Shown here piece by piece: positions 9,224 to 18,619 of a stretch of DNA of 63,336 nucleotides. Source of the DNA: Methylophaga sp. Lineage in GTDB: Bacteria > Pseudomonadota > Gammaproteobacteria > Nitrosococcales > Methylophagaceae. Below the pieces are notes generated by a model. That model made no database searches, had not been told where the DNA came from, and saw nothing but the letters and a program-made list of their open reading frames with translations. Position numbers and translations under genes: made by a program. Position 1 is the stretch's first letter. Every line of letters begins with the position of its first letter. Location: positions 1 through 63,336 of the forward strand of contig NZSL01000002.1 in the NCBI GenBank assembly GCA_002696735.1. The letters run 5' to 3'.

Positions 9224-9401
9224 TTTCAGGTGTCGCGAAAGTGATGAAACGGGAAGTCGGTGCAGCCAAACATTGGATAAACCCGACACTGCCCCCGCAA
9301 CGGTAAATGAGTTCAGGTTGAACGTTACGCCACTGTATCTATTACGGGAAGGTGTTCAACCGGTGACAACACCGCTCATGAGTCCGGAGACCGGCCTGAA
9401 A
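9224..9401 (+). promoter_or_regulatory. Cobalamin riboswitch of the B12 synthesis operon
   Basis: TTTCAGG (9224-9230) pairs with CCTGAAA (9395-9401) to close the structure. Inside are the class signatures ACTGCCCCCGCAACGGTAA, GCCACTG, ACGGGAAGG and GAGTCCGGAGACCGG. Downstream, CGGGTGAGC (9444-9452) precedes the GGAG of the first gene, matching the btuB leader and again pointing to translational control. The reading frame that crosses this element is not a gene. Confidence 0.95.
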
Positions 9402-9468
9402 TATCCTGGTCTGTTGACCGAAAATGCTATTAACCAAGTTGTGCGGGTGAGCACATCGGAGAACCTCA

Positions 9469-10044
9469 ATGTCGTTATTATCTCTACGTCAGCAACTGAT
9501 CGTGGCTGCACTTCTTGTCTTATTAATGGTGATGACTCGTGGTCATCATTTCGCCGATATCAACGTTTTACCCAGCGCCTCCTGGGCAGTATTTATGCTC
9601 GCCGGATTTTATCTGGCCTCAAAATTGTGGTTTCCGGCTTTTTTAGGTCTGGCTGTTGTGCTGGATTTGATGTCGGTATACATAGGCGGCGCCAGTAATT
9701 TCTGTGTTTCGCCATCTTATGGCTTTTTACTGCCTGCATATGGAAGTTTGTGGCTGGCAGGTCGCTGGTTTCAATCCAAATACCAATTTAACTGGACTGC
9801 TCTGTTTACACTGGCGATGACGCTGGTGACGGTTACCGCAGTTGCCGGCCTGTTCAGTGGCGGTGGTTTTTACTGGTTTTCAGGTCGTTATGTCGATCCA
9901 ACCATGGCTGAGTATCTGACCCGGTTTGTCCAGTCCTATCCTGGCAACCTGAGTAAATTAAGCTTTTATATTGCTGCTGCCGCGGTGATTCATATCAGCT
10001 TCCGTTTTGCGAATTTGAGCCAGCGCAGTAATCAGCTACGTTAA
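9469..10044 (+). CDS. Unrecognised membrane protein, first gene of the B12 operon
   Basis: A 191-residue protein with about five hydrophobic segments (roughly residues 8-24, 38-55, 57-74, 110-127 and 165-178) and no soluble domain. GGAG eight bases before the ATG supports the start. It is the first gene after a cobalamin riboswitch and its stop overlaps the cobB start by one base (TAATG), so its role should lie in cobalamin supply. Small size, no ATPase domain and a central motif GASNFCVSPSYGFLLPAYGS are compatible with a substrate-capture (S-component-like) or precursor/cobalt permease. I do not recognise the family with certainty, and the transport role is inference. Confidence 0.8.
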   Translation: MSLLSLRQQLIVAALLVLLMVMTRGHHFADINVLPSASWAVFMLAGFYLASKLWFPAFLGLAVVLDLMSVYIGGASNFCVSPSYGFLLPAYGSLWLAGRWFQSKYQFNWTALFTLAMTLVTVTAVAGLFSGGGFYWFSGRYVDPTMAEYLTRFVQSYPGNLSKLSFYIAAAAVIHISFRFANLSQRSNQLR

Positions 10045-11336
10045 TGTCACAGCAGCCGCAAACCTGCGCTGCGCTGATTATTGCTGCCCCCGCCTCAGGT
10101 CAAGGTAAAACAACCGTTACCGCGACCTTGGCGTGGCATTATCGACGTCAGGGTAAACAGGTCCGAATTTTCAAAGTGGGTCCAGACTTTCTGGACCCAA
10201 TGATCCTGTCATTTGCCTCCGGCCATCCGGTTTATCAAGTTGATTTATGGATGGTCGGTGAAACTCACTCCAGACAATTGATTGCCGACGCCGCCAAACA
10301 GGCAGATATCATTCTGATTGAAGGCGTGATGGGTTTGTTTGATGGTACGCCTTCCACAGCTGATTTAGCTGCCATTATAGAAATCCCGGTGTTAGCGGTC
10401 ATTGATGCCAGTGCCATGGCACAAACATTTGCCGCTTTAGCATTCGGCTTAGCCAACTTTCGTTCGGATGTGACGTTGGCTGGTGTTCTGGCCAATCGTG
10501 TGGGCAGTGCCAGACATGCTGAAATGCTGACGTCCGCTTTACCTAACGATTTACCTTGCCTTGCTAATATGCCTCGTCAAATTGAAAGTCTGCCCAGCCG
10601 TTATCTGGGTTTGGTTCAGGCTGATGAACTCACGGATTTGACTGAGCGTCTGGACCGACTGGCAGATAGCATTCAGCTCAATCCCGAATTTGTTTTACCG
10701 CAAATCAAACTAGACTACGAACCTGTTGAAGCTTTACCGCCATTATTAAAAGATCTTCGCATCGGCGTGGCTAAGGATGCAGCGTTTGCCTTTGTTTATC
10801 AGGCAAATCTGGATTGTTTAGCCGCTATGGGGGCTGAGCTGATATTTTTTTCACCATTAACGGATACAACGCTTCCTGAGGTGGATAGCCTTTATCTGCC
10901 CGGTGGTTACCCTGAACTGCATCTGGAAACACTCAGCCAAAATATGTCGATGCGCCAGGCGATATGTGAACACATTAATGCCAATAAACCGGTTGTGGCT
11001 GAATGTGGTGGCATGTTGTATCTATGCCGTTCCTTGACTGATAAAAATGGCCATCAGGCTGAAATGTGTGGCGTGCTGGCAGCTGATGCCAAATTACAAG
11101 CCAGACTGACAGCCTTGGCTTTGCAACAAGTCACTCTTGATAATCACACTTTACGTGGGCATACCTACCACCATTCCATGTTGGAAACCCAACCGGCCGC
11201 TATCATCTATGCTGAATGCCCGAATGGCAATAAAGTCAGTGAAGCCGTGTTTCAGCAACAACGCCTGACCGCCAGCTATATCCACTTTTATTTTCCGTCA
11301 GCCCCTGAACTCATTGCCCGCTGGTTTACCCCATGA
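10044..11336 (+). CDS. cobB: Cobyrinate a,c-diamide synthase (CobB/CbiA)
   Basis: A 430-residue, two-domain enzyme. The N-terminal P-loop domain contains APASGQGKTTVT (15-26) and the C-terminal class I glutamine amidotransferase domain has its nucleophile in VVAECGGMLYLC near residue 320. It amidates the a and c side chains of (hydrogeno)cobyrinic acid using ATP and glutamine. Its start overlaps the upstream gene by one base and its stop overlaps bluB by four (ATGA). Its presence implies that cobyrinic acid is made by ring-synthesis genes elsewhere, or taken up. Confidence 0.93.
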   Translation: MSQQPQTCAALIIAAPASGQGKTTVTATLAWHYRRQGKQVRIFKVGPDFLDPMILSFASGHPVYQVDLWMVGETHSRQLIADAAKQADIILIEGVMGLFDGTPSTADLAAIIEIPVLAVIDASAMAQTFAALAFGLANFRSDVTLAGVLANRVGSARHAEMLTSALPNDLPCLANMPRQIESLPSRYLGLVQADELTDLTERLDRLADSIQLNPEFVLPQIKLDYEPVEALPPLLKDLRIGVAKDAAFAFVYQANLDCLAAMGAELIFFSPLTDTTLPEVDSLYLPGGYPELHLETLSQNMSMRQAICEHINANKPVVAECGGMLYLCRSLTDKNGHQAEMCGVLAADAKLQARLTALALQQVTLDNHTLRGHTYHHSMLETQPAAIIYAECPNGNKVSEAVFQQQRLTASYIHFYFPSAPELIARWFTP

Positions 11337-11995
11337 GTCAGGATAAATACCGCTTTAATGACCAGGATCGTGAGGCTGTATATCGCGCTATTGGTGAGCG
11401 TCGTGATATGCGGCATTTTATTGCTGATCCAATCGATCAGGATATTCTGCAGCGATTATTTCAAGCAGCCTGGCAGGCTCCCAGCGTAGGACTGATGCAA
11501 CCTTGGCGGATGATTCGGATTACCGATACCGGCATCCGCAATGCTATTCATCAAATCGTTGAAAATGAAAGAGTGCTGACTGCCAAGGCGTTGGGTGAGC
11601 GTGAAACAGAATTTCTGCAGCTGAAAGTCGAAGGCATCAAGGATTGCGCTGAAGTGTTGGTTGTCTCGTTGATGGATAAACGTGAGTCGCATATTTTTGG
11701 TCGCCGCACCCTGCCGGAAATGGATCTGGCATCGGTCTCATGTGCCATTCAGAATATGTGGCTGGCTGCCCGTGCCGAAGGATTGGGCATGGGCTGGGTC
11801 TCCTTATTTGATCCCCAAAAATTAGCCGATTTATTGGGGATTCCTGATGGGGCCTGCCCGGTGGCGATTCTGTGTCTGGGTCATGTTGATGATTTTTACC
11901 AACAGCCCATGCTGGAGCAGGAAAACTGGCGACAACGTCAGCCTCTGGATGAACTTATCTTTGAAAACCGCTGGGAAAACAATACTAAGTCATGA
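11333..11995 (+). CDS. bluB: 5,6-dimethylbenzimidazole synthase BluB
   Basis: A 220-residue flavin enzyme of the nitroreductase fold. ERRDMRHF near the N-terminus and QAPSVGLMQPWRMI are the flavin-binding signatures that mark BluB rather than a general nitroreductase. BluB fragments reduced FMN with oxygen to give 5,6-dimethylbenzimidazole (DMB), the lower ligand of cobalamin. The reaction needs oxygen, so the operon serves an aerobic lifestyle at this step. Four-base overlaps on both sides show tight coupling. Confidence 0.92.
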   Translation: MSQDKYRFNDQDREAVYRAIGERRDMRHFIADPIDQDILQRLFQAAWQAPSVGLMQPWRMIRITDTGIRNAIHQIVENERVLTAKALGERETEFLQLKVEGIKDCAEVLVVSLMDKRESHIFGRRTLPEMDLASVSCAIQNMWLAARAEGLGMGWVSLFDPQKLADLLGIPDGACPVAILCLGHVDDFYQQPMLEQENWRQRQPLDELIFENRWENNTKS

Positions 11996-12900
11996 CCTTT
12001 ATTATCATGCTCAGCGCTTTGATCATTGACTGGTTTGTCGGTGAACCGAAACGGTTCCATCCTCTGGTCGGCTTCGGCACTTTGGTGAACAAAATCGAAG
12101 CACGTCTTAATCACTCCCATCATCATCGGTTTGTTCAGTTTTTTTTGGGTATTCTGGCATTGGTCATTTGTGTGGTTCCAATAACGGTTCTTACTTACCT
12201 GATCAGCCAGATTCCGTTCTGGGGCAGCTTATTTTCCGTGGTGCTGTTAACGCTGTGCCTGGGTCATCGCAGTCTATTTGACCATGCCAGGCCTATTCTG
12301 CATGCCATGCAACAAGGCGATATCAAACACGCCAGAACATTGACCAGCCGAATTGTCAGTCGTGATAAAGATCATATTGATGTGAATAAAGCGACGATTG
12401 AATCCGTGCTGGAAAATGGTAACGATGCCGTTTTTGGTACGCTTTTCTGGTTTGTTATCGGTGGTGCAGCCGGAGCGGTTGCCTACCGTCTGGTCAATAC
12501 GCTGGATGCCATGTGGGGCTATCGAACTCCACGCTTTTTCTATTTTGGTAAAACGGCAGCTCGGTTGGATGATGTATTAAATTTTGTACCCGCCCGACTG
12601 ACCGCTTTAAGTTATGCCCTGCTTGGCAATACTCAAAAGGCATTGAGTTGCTGGCATCAGCAAGCACCGTTATGGGACAGCCCAAATGCCGGCCCGGTAA
12701 TGGCCACTGGTGCGGGGGCTTTGGATGTTCAACTCGGTGGGGCTGCTTGTTATCACGGTGAATGGCACCAACGCCCCTTGCTCGGCACGTCAAATATTGC
12801 TGAAGCAAATGATATTGGGCGTGCTCTAAGATTAGTGTCTTACAGTGTGTTGTTATGGCTTTCCGTCATAGGGATTGTTACGGGGATCATTTATGCTTAA
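11992..12900 (+). CDS. cbiB: Adenosylcobinamide-phosphate synthase (CbiB/CobD)
   Basis: A 302-residue membrane protein with several hydrophobic segments. It begins with the family hallmark DWFVGEPKRFHPLVGFG and carries RIVSRD, NDAVFGTLFWF and the late GPVMATGAGALDVQLGG segment. It attaches (R)-1-amino-2-propanol phosphate to adenosylcobyric acid. The aminopropanol phosphate donor is made by the decarboxylase encoded next, whose start lies inside the end of this gene. Confidence 0.92.
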   Translation: MTFIIMLSALIIDWFVGEPKRFHPLVGFGTLVNKIEARLNHSHHHRFVQFFLGILALVICVVPITVLTYLISQIPFWGSLFSVVLLTLCLGHRSLFDHARPILHAMQQGDIKHARTLTSRIVSRDKDHIDVNKATIESVLENGNDAVFGTLFWFVIGGAAGAVAYRLVNTLDAMWGYRTPRFFYFGKTAARLDDVLNFVPARLTALSYALLGNTQKALSCWHQQAPLWDSPNAGPVMATGAGALDVQLGGAACYHGEWHQRPLLGTSNIAEANDIGRALRLVSYSVLLWLSVIGIVTGIIYA

Positions 12901-13882
12901 TCACGGCGGCAGAATTCAAGCTTATGCCAAACAATATGGCATTGCTCAAAAGGAATGGCTGGATTTATCTACTGGTATAAACCCAAACGGCTGGCCCGTA
13001 CCAGAACAGATCCCGGCAGAAATTTGGGCAAGACTGCCTGAAAATGAAGATGATTTAATCGATCAGGCTAAAGCGTATTATCAATGTGAACATATTCTGC
13101 CAGTTGCCGGATCGCAGGCCGCCATACAAATCTTACCGACATTAAGATCAGCTTGTCGCGTTGCTATTCTTTCACCAGCATACGAAGAACATCGCCATTG
13201 CTGGCAGGTAGCCGGTCATGAAGTGGTCGCGCTGGAAAGTTTTGAGCTGGATCAACAGATTGATATGTTTGATGTGGTGATTGTTATTCACCCGAATAAT
13301 CCCAGCGGTGAAACGTTTGATAGACAACGTTTATTAAACTGGCAACAACGTTTGCAAATGCGTAATGGCTGGTTGATCGTCGATGAAGCGTTTCTTGATA
13401 TCATACCAGAGCAAAGTCTGGCACCACTTCCTTGCCAGCATGGATTAATCATTTTACGTTCGCTGGGAAAGTTTTTTGGCCTGGCCGGTGTAAGAGTCGG
13501 GTTTGTGATCACACACCCTGATTTGTTAAAGAAAATAGCCGAAAAATCTGGCCCCTGGCCGATTGCTACAGCATCCAGATGGATTGCCTCGCAGGCATTA
13601 GCTGATAAAAACTGGCAACAGCAATCGCGTCAGTATTTACCGCAACATGCCCAACGACTGACAGAGCTGCTCGGTCAATATAAATTAACACCCAGCGGCG
13701 GTTGCGCCTTATTTCAATGGGTTAAAACCGCTCATGCTGCCAGCATTCATCATCAACTGGCCCAACAAGGTATTCTCTGTCGATTATTCGATCGACCGGC
13801 AGCCTTAAGGTTTGGCTTACCGGCTACTGAACAGGACTGGCTACGTCTGGAAACCGCATTACAGAAGGTCGAACAACCATGA
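12893..13882 (+). CDS. cobC: L-threonine-O-3-phosphate decarboxylase (CobC/CobD)
   Basis: A class I/II aminotransferase-fold PLP protein of 329 residues. [13 protein letters not shown] at the N-terminus and [17 protein letters not shown] around the PLP lysine are typical of the B12 threonine-phosphate decarboxylase. The ATG at 12893 is chosen, with GGGG eight bases ahead and an eight-base overlap with cbiB; the longer frame starts at a TTG without a ribosome site. The symbol follows Pseudomonas use; the Salmonella name is cobD. Confidence 0.9.
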   Translation: MLNHGGRIQAYAKQYGIAQKEWLDLSTGINPNGWPVPEQIPAEIWARLPENEDDLIDQAKAYYQCEHILPVAGSQAAIQILPTLRSACRVAILSPAYEEHRHCWQVAGHEVVALESFELDQQIDMFDVVIVIHPNNPSGETFDRQRLLNWQQRLQMRNGWLIVDEAFLDIIPEQSLAPLPCQHGLIILRSLGKFFGLAGVRVGFVITHPDLLKKIAEKSGPWPIATASRWIASQALADKNWQQQSRQYLPQHAQRLTELLGQYKLTPSGGCALFQWVKTAHAASIHHQLAQQGILCRLFDRPAALRFGLPATEQDWLRLETALQKVEQP

Positions 13883-15345
13883 CAGCTAAGACTTTAATGG
13901 TTCAGGGAACAACATCGGATGCTGGTAAAAGCACACTGGTAACGGCGTTATGCCGCTGGCTGGTCAAACAGGATTACTCTGTCGCACCCTTTAAACCGCA
14001 GAATATGGCGTTGAACAGTGCTGTTACAGCAGATGGTGGTGAAATTGGTCGTGCTCAGGCCGTTCAGGCCCAGGCCTGCAACCTGCCGCCGCATATCGAT
14101 ATGAATCCGGTTTTGCTGAAACCCAACAGTGATACCGGTGCTCAGGTCATTATTCATGGCAAAGCCATTGCCAACATGGATGCCCGCCTTTATCACGACT
14201 ATAAAAAAACCGCGATGACGGCAGTATTGGAATCGCATGCCCGTCTGCTTAAACAATATGATGTCGTAATGGTGGAAGGTGCCGGATCACCGGCAGAAAT
14301 CAATCTGCGCGATCGGGATATTGCCAATATGGGTTTCGCTGAAGCCGTGGACTGTCCAGTGATCCTGGTTGCTGATATTGATCGTGGCGGTGTATTTGCT
14401 CACTTGGTGGGTACTTTGGATCTTCTGTCAGCTTCTGAGCAACAGCGTGTTAAAGGCTTTGTAATTAATCGCTTTCGCGGTGATATCAGCTTATTGCAAT
14501 CCGGTCTGGACTGGTTGGAGCAACGCACTGGCAAGCCGGTTCTGGGCGTTCTGCCCTATCTGCATGGTCTGCATCTGGAGGCCGAGGATGCGATTAATAT
14601 TACTCAGGTGAAAAAAGCCGAAAATGTGCTGAACGTTATCGTACCGGTCATGCCTCGTATCAGCAACCATACCGATCTGGATCCATTACGGCTGCACCCA
14701 AACGTAAACTTACAATTTATCGGCCCAGATTCACCGATACCGCCAGCCGATTTGATCATTCTGCCAGGTAGCAAACATGTCAGCGCTGATCTGCAATGGC
14801 TGGAACAGCAAGGCTGGCCTGCAGCGATTCAAAAACATCTGCGATACGAGGGCAAACTGCTGGGGATTTGTGGAGGTTTTCAAATGCTGGGTAAGCAGAT
14901 TGATGATCCAACTGGCGTTGAGGGTTTGCCTGGCACTTGCAAAACAGGTCTCGGCTTACTGGATATGTACACTACCCTGCATGCCGAGAAACAACTACGG
15001 CAAAATCAGGGACAGTTATTATTCAATAATGCTGCCATCAGTGGCTACGAAATTCATGCCGGTGTCACCGAAGGCAAAGCTTTATTGCGTCCGCTGCTAC
15101 AGTTATCGCATGGCCCGGATGGAGCGATCAGCGAAGATAATCAGATTATCGGCACGTATCTGCATGGACTTTTTGAACAGCAAACAAGCTGTGATGCCTT
15201 GCTGCAATGGGCTGGACTGAATAACGTAAGCAGTTCGGATTATCATGCTTTGCGGGAAGCAGATATTGAACGACTGGCAGAGATGGTTGAGCAGCATATG
15301 GATACCACAGCACTACTGACTATTTTAAAGGCAGCAAATGGCTAA
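13879..15345 (+). CDS. cobQ: Cobyric acid synthase (CobQ/CbiP)
   Basis: A 488-residue glutamine-dependent amidase. The P-loop-like [10 protein letters not shown] (residues 10-19) leads an ATP-binding domain. A C-terminal glutamine amidotransferase domain has its cysteine in [10 protein letters not shown] and a catalytic histidine in GTYLHGLFE. It amidates side chains b, d, e and g of adenosylcobyrinic acid a,c-diamide. It overlaps cobC by four bases and cobU by eight. Confidence 0.94.
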   Translation: MTAKTLMVQGTTSDAGKSTLVTALCRWLVKQDYSVAPFKPQNMALNSAVTADGGEIGRAQAVQAQACNLPPHIDMNPVLLKPNSDTGAQVIIHGKAIANMDARLYHDYKKTAMTAVLESHARLLKQYDVVMVEGAGSPAEINLRDRDIANMGFAEAVDCPVILVADIDRGGVFAHLVGTLDLLSASEQQRVKGFVINRFRGDISLLQSGLDWLEQRTGKPVLGVLPYLHGLHLEAEDAINITQVKKAENVLNVIVPVMPRISNHTDLDPLRLHPNVNLQFIGPDSPIPPADLIILPGSKHVSADLQWLEQQGWPAAIQKHLRYEGKLLGICGGFQMLGKQIDDPTGVEGLPGTCKTGLGLLDMYTTLHAEKQLRQNQGQLLFNNAAISGYEIHAGVTEGKALLRPLLQLSHGPDGAISEDNQIIGTYLHGLFEQQTSCDALLQWAGLNNVSSSDYHALREADIERLAEMVEQHMDTTALLTILKAANG

Positions 15346-15856
15346 AACCCTGATCCTTGGCGGTGTAAAATCCGGTAAAAGCAGACTGGCTGAACAACGC
15401 GCTATCAACAGTAAATTAGCCGTCTGCTATGTGGCGACGGCTCGTGCTGATGACAGTGAAATGCAGCAGCGTATTGCATTGCATCAACAGCAACGCCCTG
15501 CTCATTGGACTACTATCGAAGTACCGCTAAATCTTGCCGCTGCATTGCAGCAACAGGACGATGCAGATAAATGTATTTTGGTGGATTGTCTGACCTTATG
15601 GCTGACCAATTTGCTGCTCACCGATGATGAGAATTTATTAACTAACGAAATCCAACTATTACTTGAGACCTTGCCAACTCTACAGGCTGACATCATTTTG
15701 GTCAGCAATGAAACCAGTATGGGCATTGTGCCGATGGGCGAATTGACCCGGCGCTTTTGTGATGAAGCCGGCAGCCTGCATCAACAACTTGCTGTGCTGA
15801 TGGATAATGTCATCCTCACCGTGGCCGGTTTGCCGCATGCTTTGAAAGGAAACTGA
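15338..15856 (+). CDS. cobU: Adenosylcobinamide kinase / guanylyltransferase (CobU/CobP)
   Basis: A 172-residue bifunctional enzyme. GGVKSGKS (residues 8-15) is the P-loop and [12 protein letters not shown] plus [11 protein letters not shown] are family hallmarks. It phosphorylates adenosylcobinamide and adds GMP to activate it for lower-ligand attachment. It directly abuts cobT, whose product provides the other half of the last joining step. Confidence 0.94.
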   Translation: MAKTLILGGVKSGKSRLAEQRAINSKLAVCYVATARADDSEMQQRIALHQQQRPAHWTTIEVPLNLAAALQQQDDADKCILVDCLTLWLTNLLLTDDENLLTNEIQLLLETLPTLQADIILVSNETSMGIVPMGELTRRFCDEAGSLHQQLAVLMDNVILTVAGLPHALKGN

Positions 15857-16915
15857 ATGATCGACTTCACCCAATGGTTAACATTACCTGCCAAAGCGAT
15901 TGACCAAAATGCTGCAGATGCAGCGTTAACGCGACAAAGCCAGTTGACCAAACCGGCAGGGTCATTAGGTCAACTCGAACAATTAGCAGTGCAACTGGCA
16001 GCACTGCAAGGCACAACGCCCCAAGCCGATCATGTGCATATCACCGTTTATGCAGCTGATCATGGTGTAATGGTAGAAAATATTTCGGCCTATCCACAAT
16101 CCGTTACCGCCGCAATGATTCGTAATTTCGCCAGTGGTGGCGCGGCTATTAGCGTATTGGCGAAGCATTTGGATGCTTCGCTGGACGTGATCAATGTTGG
16201 CACGGTCAGTGAATTGGAAGAGATTAAAGGTGTGCAAGATCAGCGGATTGCTAATGGTACTGCCAACTTTCACCAGCAAGCTGCGATGACTGAAGCCGAA
16301 TGCCAACAAGCCATGCTGATTGGTCAACATAATGTCGAATGCTGCATGCAGAACGGCGCCCAGCTTTATATCGCCGGTGATATGGGAATTGGCAACACCA
16401 CAGCAGCCAGTGCAATGGCCTGTTCGATGTTGAATCTACCAGCCAGTCAATTGGCCGGTCCAGGCACCGGACTAAATGCTGAAGGCGTCTCGCATAAAGC
16501 AACTATCATTAAAGAATCCTTGTTATTACATAAAAACCATCTGGATTCTCCCTTAGCCATTTTGCGTTACCTGGGCGGCTTTGAAATTGCTGCCATGGTC
16601 GGCAGTTATTTACACTGCGCCAAATCTGGTCTGCCGGTGGTGATTGATGGCTTTATTAGTAGCGTGGCGGCTTTATCTGCTGAACAAATCTGTCCTGGTA
16701 GTCGGCAGTGGTTTTTATTCAGTCATCACAGCGCCGAACCCGGGCATAGCAAGATTTTACAGGCGCTTGAGGCTCAGGCTTTAGTGAACTTCAATATGAG
16801 GTTAGGCGAAGCCAGTGGCGCAGCCGTTGCTATTCCGTTACTAAGAATGGCCTGCGCTCTGCACAATCAAATGGCGACGTTTGAAGAAGCGGCCATCGCC
16901 GGAGCCATCAACTAA
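15857..16915 (+). CDS. cobT: Nicotinate-nucleotide:dimethylbenzimidazole phosphoribosyltransferase CobT
   Basis: A 352-residue protein. TKPAGSLGQLE near residue 35, YAADHGV near 70 and GDMGIGNTTAASA near 175 are the conserved blocks of CobT. It moves phosphoribose from nicotinate mononucleotide to DMB, giving alpha-ribazole phosphate. Its substrate DMB comes from BluB in the same operon. The start directly follows the cobU stop, and its stop shares one base with the cobS start. Confidence 0.94.
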   Translation: MIDFTQWLTLPAKAIDQNAADAALTRQSQLTKPAGSLGQLEQLAVQLAALQGTTPQADHVHITVYAADHGVMVENISAYPQSVTAAMIRNFASGGAAISVLAKHLDASLDVINVGTVSELEEIKGVQDQRIANGTANFHQQAAMTEAECQQAMLIGQHNVECCMQNGAQLYIAGDMGIGNTTAASAMACSMLNLPASQLAGPGTGLNAEGVSHKATIIKESLLLHKNHLDSPLAILRYLGGFEIAAMVGSYLHCAKSGLPVVIDGFISSVAALSAEQICPGSRQWFLFSHHSAEPGHSKILQALEAQALVNFNMRLGEASGAAVAIPLLRMACALHNQMATFEEAAIAGAIN

Positions 16916-17637
16916 TGCGAGCTTTGTTAATCGCCCTGCAGTTTTTAACTATTCTGCCGGTCAGATTGCAGGGTGAATTTACTGCACAGGATATTGGCCG
17001 CTCGTTATTGTTTTATCCAGTTGTCGGCTTACTAATCGGTATCGTGTTAAGCCTTCTGGGCTGGAACCTGACATCTCAGTCACCAATGGTCTCCGCCATA
17101 TTGGTATTAGCGGTCTGGGTAACCATCACCGGGGCATTACATATCGATGGATTGGCTGACAGTGCCGATGCCTGGTTGGGTGGCATTGGCGATAAAGCTA
17201 AAACCCTAAGCATTATGAAAGACCCGGCAGCTGGCCCTATTGCAGTGGTGACAATCGTATTAGTGCTGTTAATTAAGTTTGTCATGCTGACAGTTTTACT
17301 CGCCGAACAGAACTGGTGGGCATTAATCTGGTCTGTGATACTGGCCCGCACAGCTTTACCATTATTGTTTTTAACCACTGATTATGTGCGGCCCCACGGT
17401 TTAGGCAGCATCCTCAAACAACAGCAATCTGGCGTGCATACACGACGGTTGATGCTTCTAATCGGTGTATTGGCTTTATTCAGTGTCGGCCTGTTTGCCC
17501 TGTTGTTTGGGTTATTGGTTTTTCTGTTGCTACGCTACCTGATGGAGCGTCGATTAAACGGGTTTACCGGTGATACTGCGGGCGCAATGGTGGAACTGCT
17601 TGAAACTGCATTATTAATATTTTTTGTTTTATTTTAG
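16915..17637 (+). CDS. cobS: Cobalamin synthase CobS
   Basis: A 240-residue polytopic membrane protein. The metal-binding signature HIDGLADSADAW followed by GGIGDKAKTLSIMKD identifies it. It joins GDP-cobinamide with alpha-ribazole or its phosphate to complete the nucleotide loop, at the inner membrane beside CbiB. The alpha-ribazole phosphatase gene often found next to it is absent here. Confidence 0.93.
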   Translation: MRALLIALQFLTILPVRLQGEFTAQDIGRSLLFYPVVGLLIGIVLSLLGWNLTSQSPMVSAILVLAVWVTITGALHIDGLADSADAWLGGIGDKAKTLSIMKDPAAGPIAVVTIVLVLLIKFVMLTVLLAEQNWWALIWSVILARTALPLLFLTTDYVRPHGLGSILKQQQSGVHTRRLMLLIGVLALFSVGLFALLFGLLVFLLLRYLMERRLNGFTGDTAGAMVELLETALLIFFVLF

Positions 17638-17644
17638 GAAAATT

Positions 17645-18253
17645 ATGACTGATTCTGAGAAAAGCCAACGCCATAAAGATCGCATGCAACGTCACAAGGA
17701 AGTGGTTGATCAGAAGATCCAAAAAGCCACTAAGGATAAAGGTTTATTGCTGTGCATAACTGGCAACGGCAAAGGTAAAAGTTCATCAGGTTTTGGCATG
17801 ATTGCCAGAGCATTGGGCCATGATATGAAAGTCGGTATCGTGCAATTTATTAAGGGGGCGATGAGTACTGGCGAAGAAGCTTTTTATCGTCGATTTCCTG
17901 AGCAGGTGAGTTATCACGTGGTTGGCGATGGTTTTACCTGGGATACGCAAAACCTGGAGCAGGATAAAGCTTCCGCAGAAGCAGGCTGGGATATTGTTAA
18001 AACGATGTTACAGGATGACAGTATCAACGTGGTTCTGCTGGATGAACTGAATATTGTCTTAAAAATGAAATATCTCGATGCAGATAAAGTAATAGCTGAT
18101 TTAGCTGCCCGCCCGGCAATGCAACACGTGATTATTACTGGCCGCGGAGCACCGGACAGCATCATTGAAGCGGCTGATACCGTCAGCCGGATTGAGGATG
18201 TCAAACATGCATTTCGTGATGGTATCCGTGCTCAAAAAGGCATAGAGCTCTAA
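17645..18253 (+). CDS. cobO: Cob(I)yrinic acid a,c-diamide adenosyltransferase (CobO/BtuR type)
   Basis: A 202-residue CobA/CobO/BtuR-type adenosyltransferase. P-loop GNGKGKSS (residues 40-47), VGIVQFIKG, and VVLLDELNIVLKMKYLD are diagnostic. It transfers adenosine from ATP to the cobalt atom. The ATG at 17645 with AGGA ahead is chosen over an in-frame TTG inside cobS. It is the last gene of the operon, whereas in Pseudomonas the homologous gene leads it. Confidence 0.93.
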   Translation: MTDSEKSQRHKDRMQRHKEVVDQKIQKATKDKGLLLCITGNGKGKSSSGFGMIARALGHDMKVGIVQFIKGAMSTGEEAFYRRFPEQVSYHVVGDGFTWDTQNLEQDKASAEAGWDIVKTMLQDDSINVVLLDELNIVLKMKYLDADKVIADLAARPAMQHVIITGRGAPDSIIEAADTVSRIEDVKHAFRDGIRAQKGIEL

Positions 18254-18570
18254 AGAATTTTTTGAGGTTTTTGGCTTGTTTTTTGCTGTGTCATCAAACG
18301 GTAAAGTTACTCACATTTTCTGTGGATAAGTCTGTGTTTAACTTTGGAGTTAGTCTCTAAGCTGTTCATATTTAAGCACTCTGCACAAAATGGTCAAAAA
18401 ATGCTCAAACTAAAATATATGTTTACATTCAACAACTTAAGATCACCTCTATGATAATCAGTGAGTTAGCGACATCTGTTATATAAAGATGTGAAGATTT
18501 TGTGAAACAGGTGAATAACTTACCGTTATATAAGTCCCGATAAGCTGGGATTCTGGAATATAACAGACAT
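18254..18570. other. Gene-free interval between cobO and clpA
   Basis: I see no credible reading frame or RNA gene in this A+T-rich stretch. It holds one perfect DnaA-box sequence (TGTGGATAA, 18321-18329) and GTTATATAA twice (18478-18486 and 18525-18533). There is no obvious hairpin terminator directly after cobO, only T-rich DNA. Confidence 0.6.
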
Positions 18571-18574
18571 AAAA

Positions 18575-18608
18575 AAACCCGGTAGTTAAGTTAATAACTA
18601 CCGGGTTT
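18575..18608 (-). terminator. Intrinsic terminator after clpA
   Basis: AAACCCGGTAGTTA (18575-18588) pairs with TAACTACCGGGTTT (18595-18608) around a six-base loop, giving 14 bp. On the minus strand a run of seven T follows, so it terminates clpA transcripts. It may also stop plus-strand transcripts from the cob operon. Confidence 0.9.
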
Positions 18609-18619
18609 GTCGTTTAGGG

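Noticed and set aside
9273-9698. 141-residue plus-strand reading frame at the head of the B12 operon
   Set aside because: It runs through the cobalamin riboswitch and into another frame of the membrane protein gene; the conserved RNA explains the sequence.
12875-12892. Longer start of the threonine-phosphate decarboxylase at a TTG
   Set aside because: The ATG at 12893 has a GGGG ribosome site and matches the family start better.
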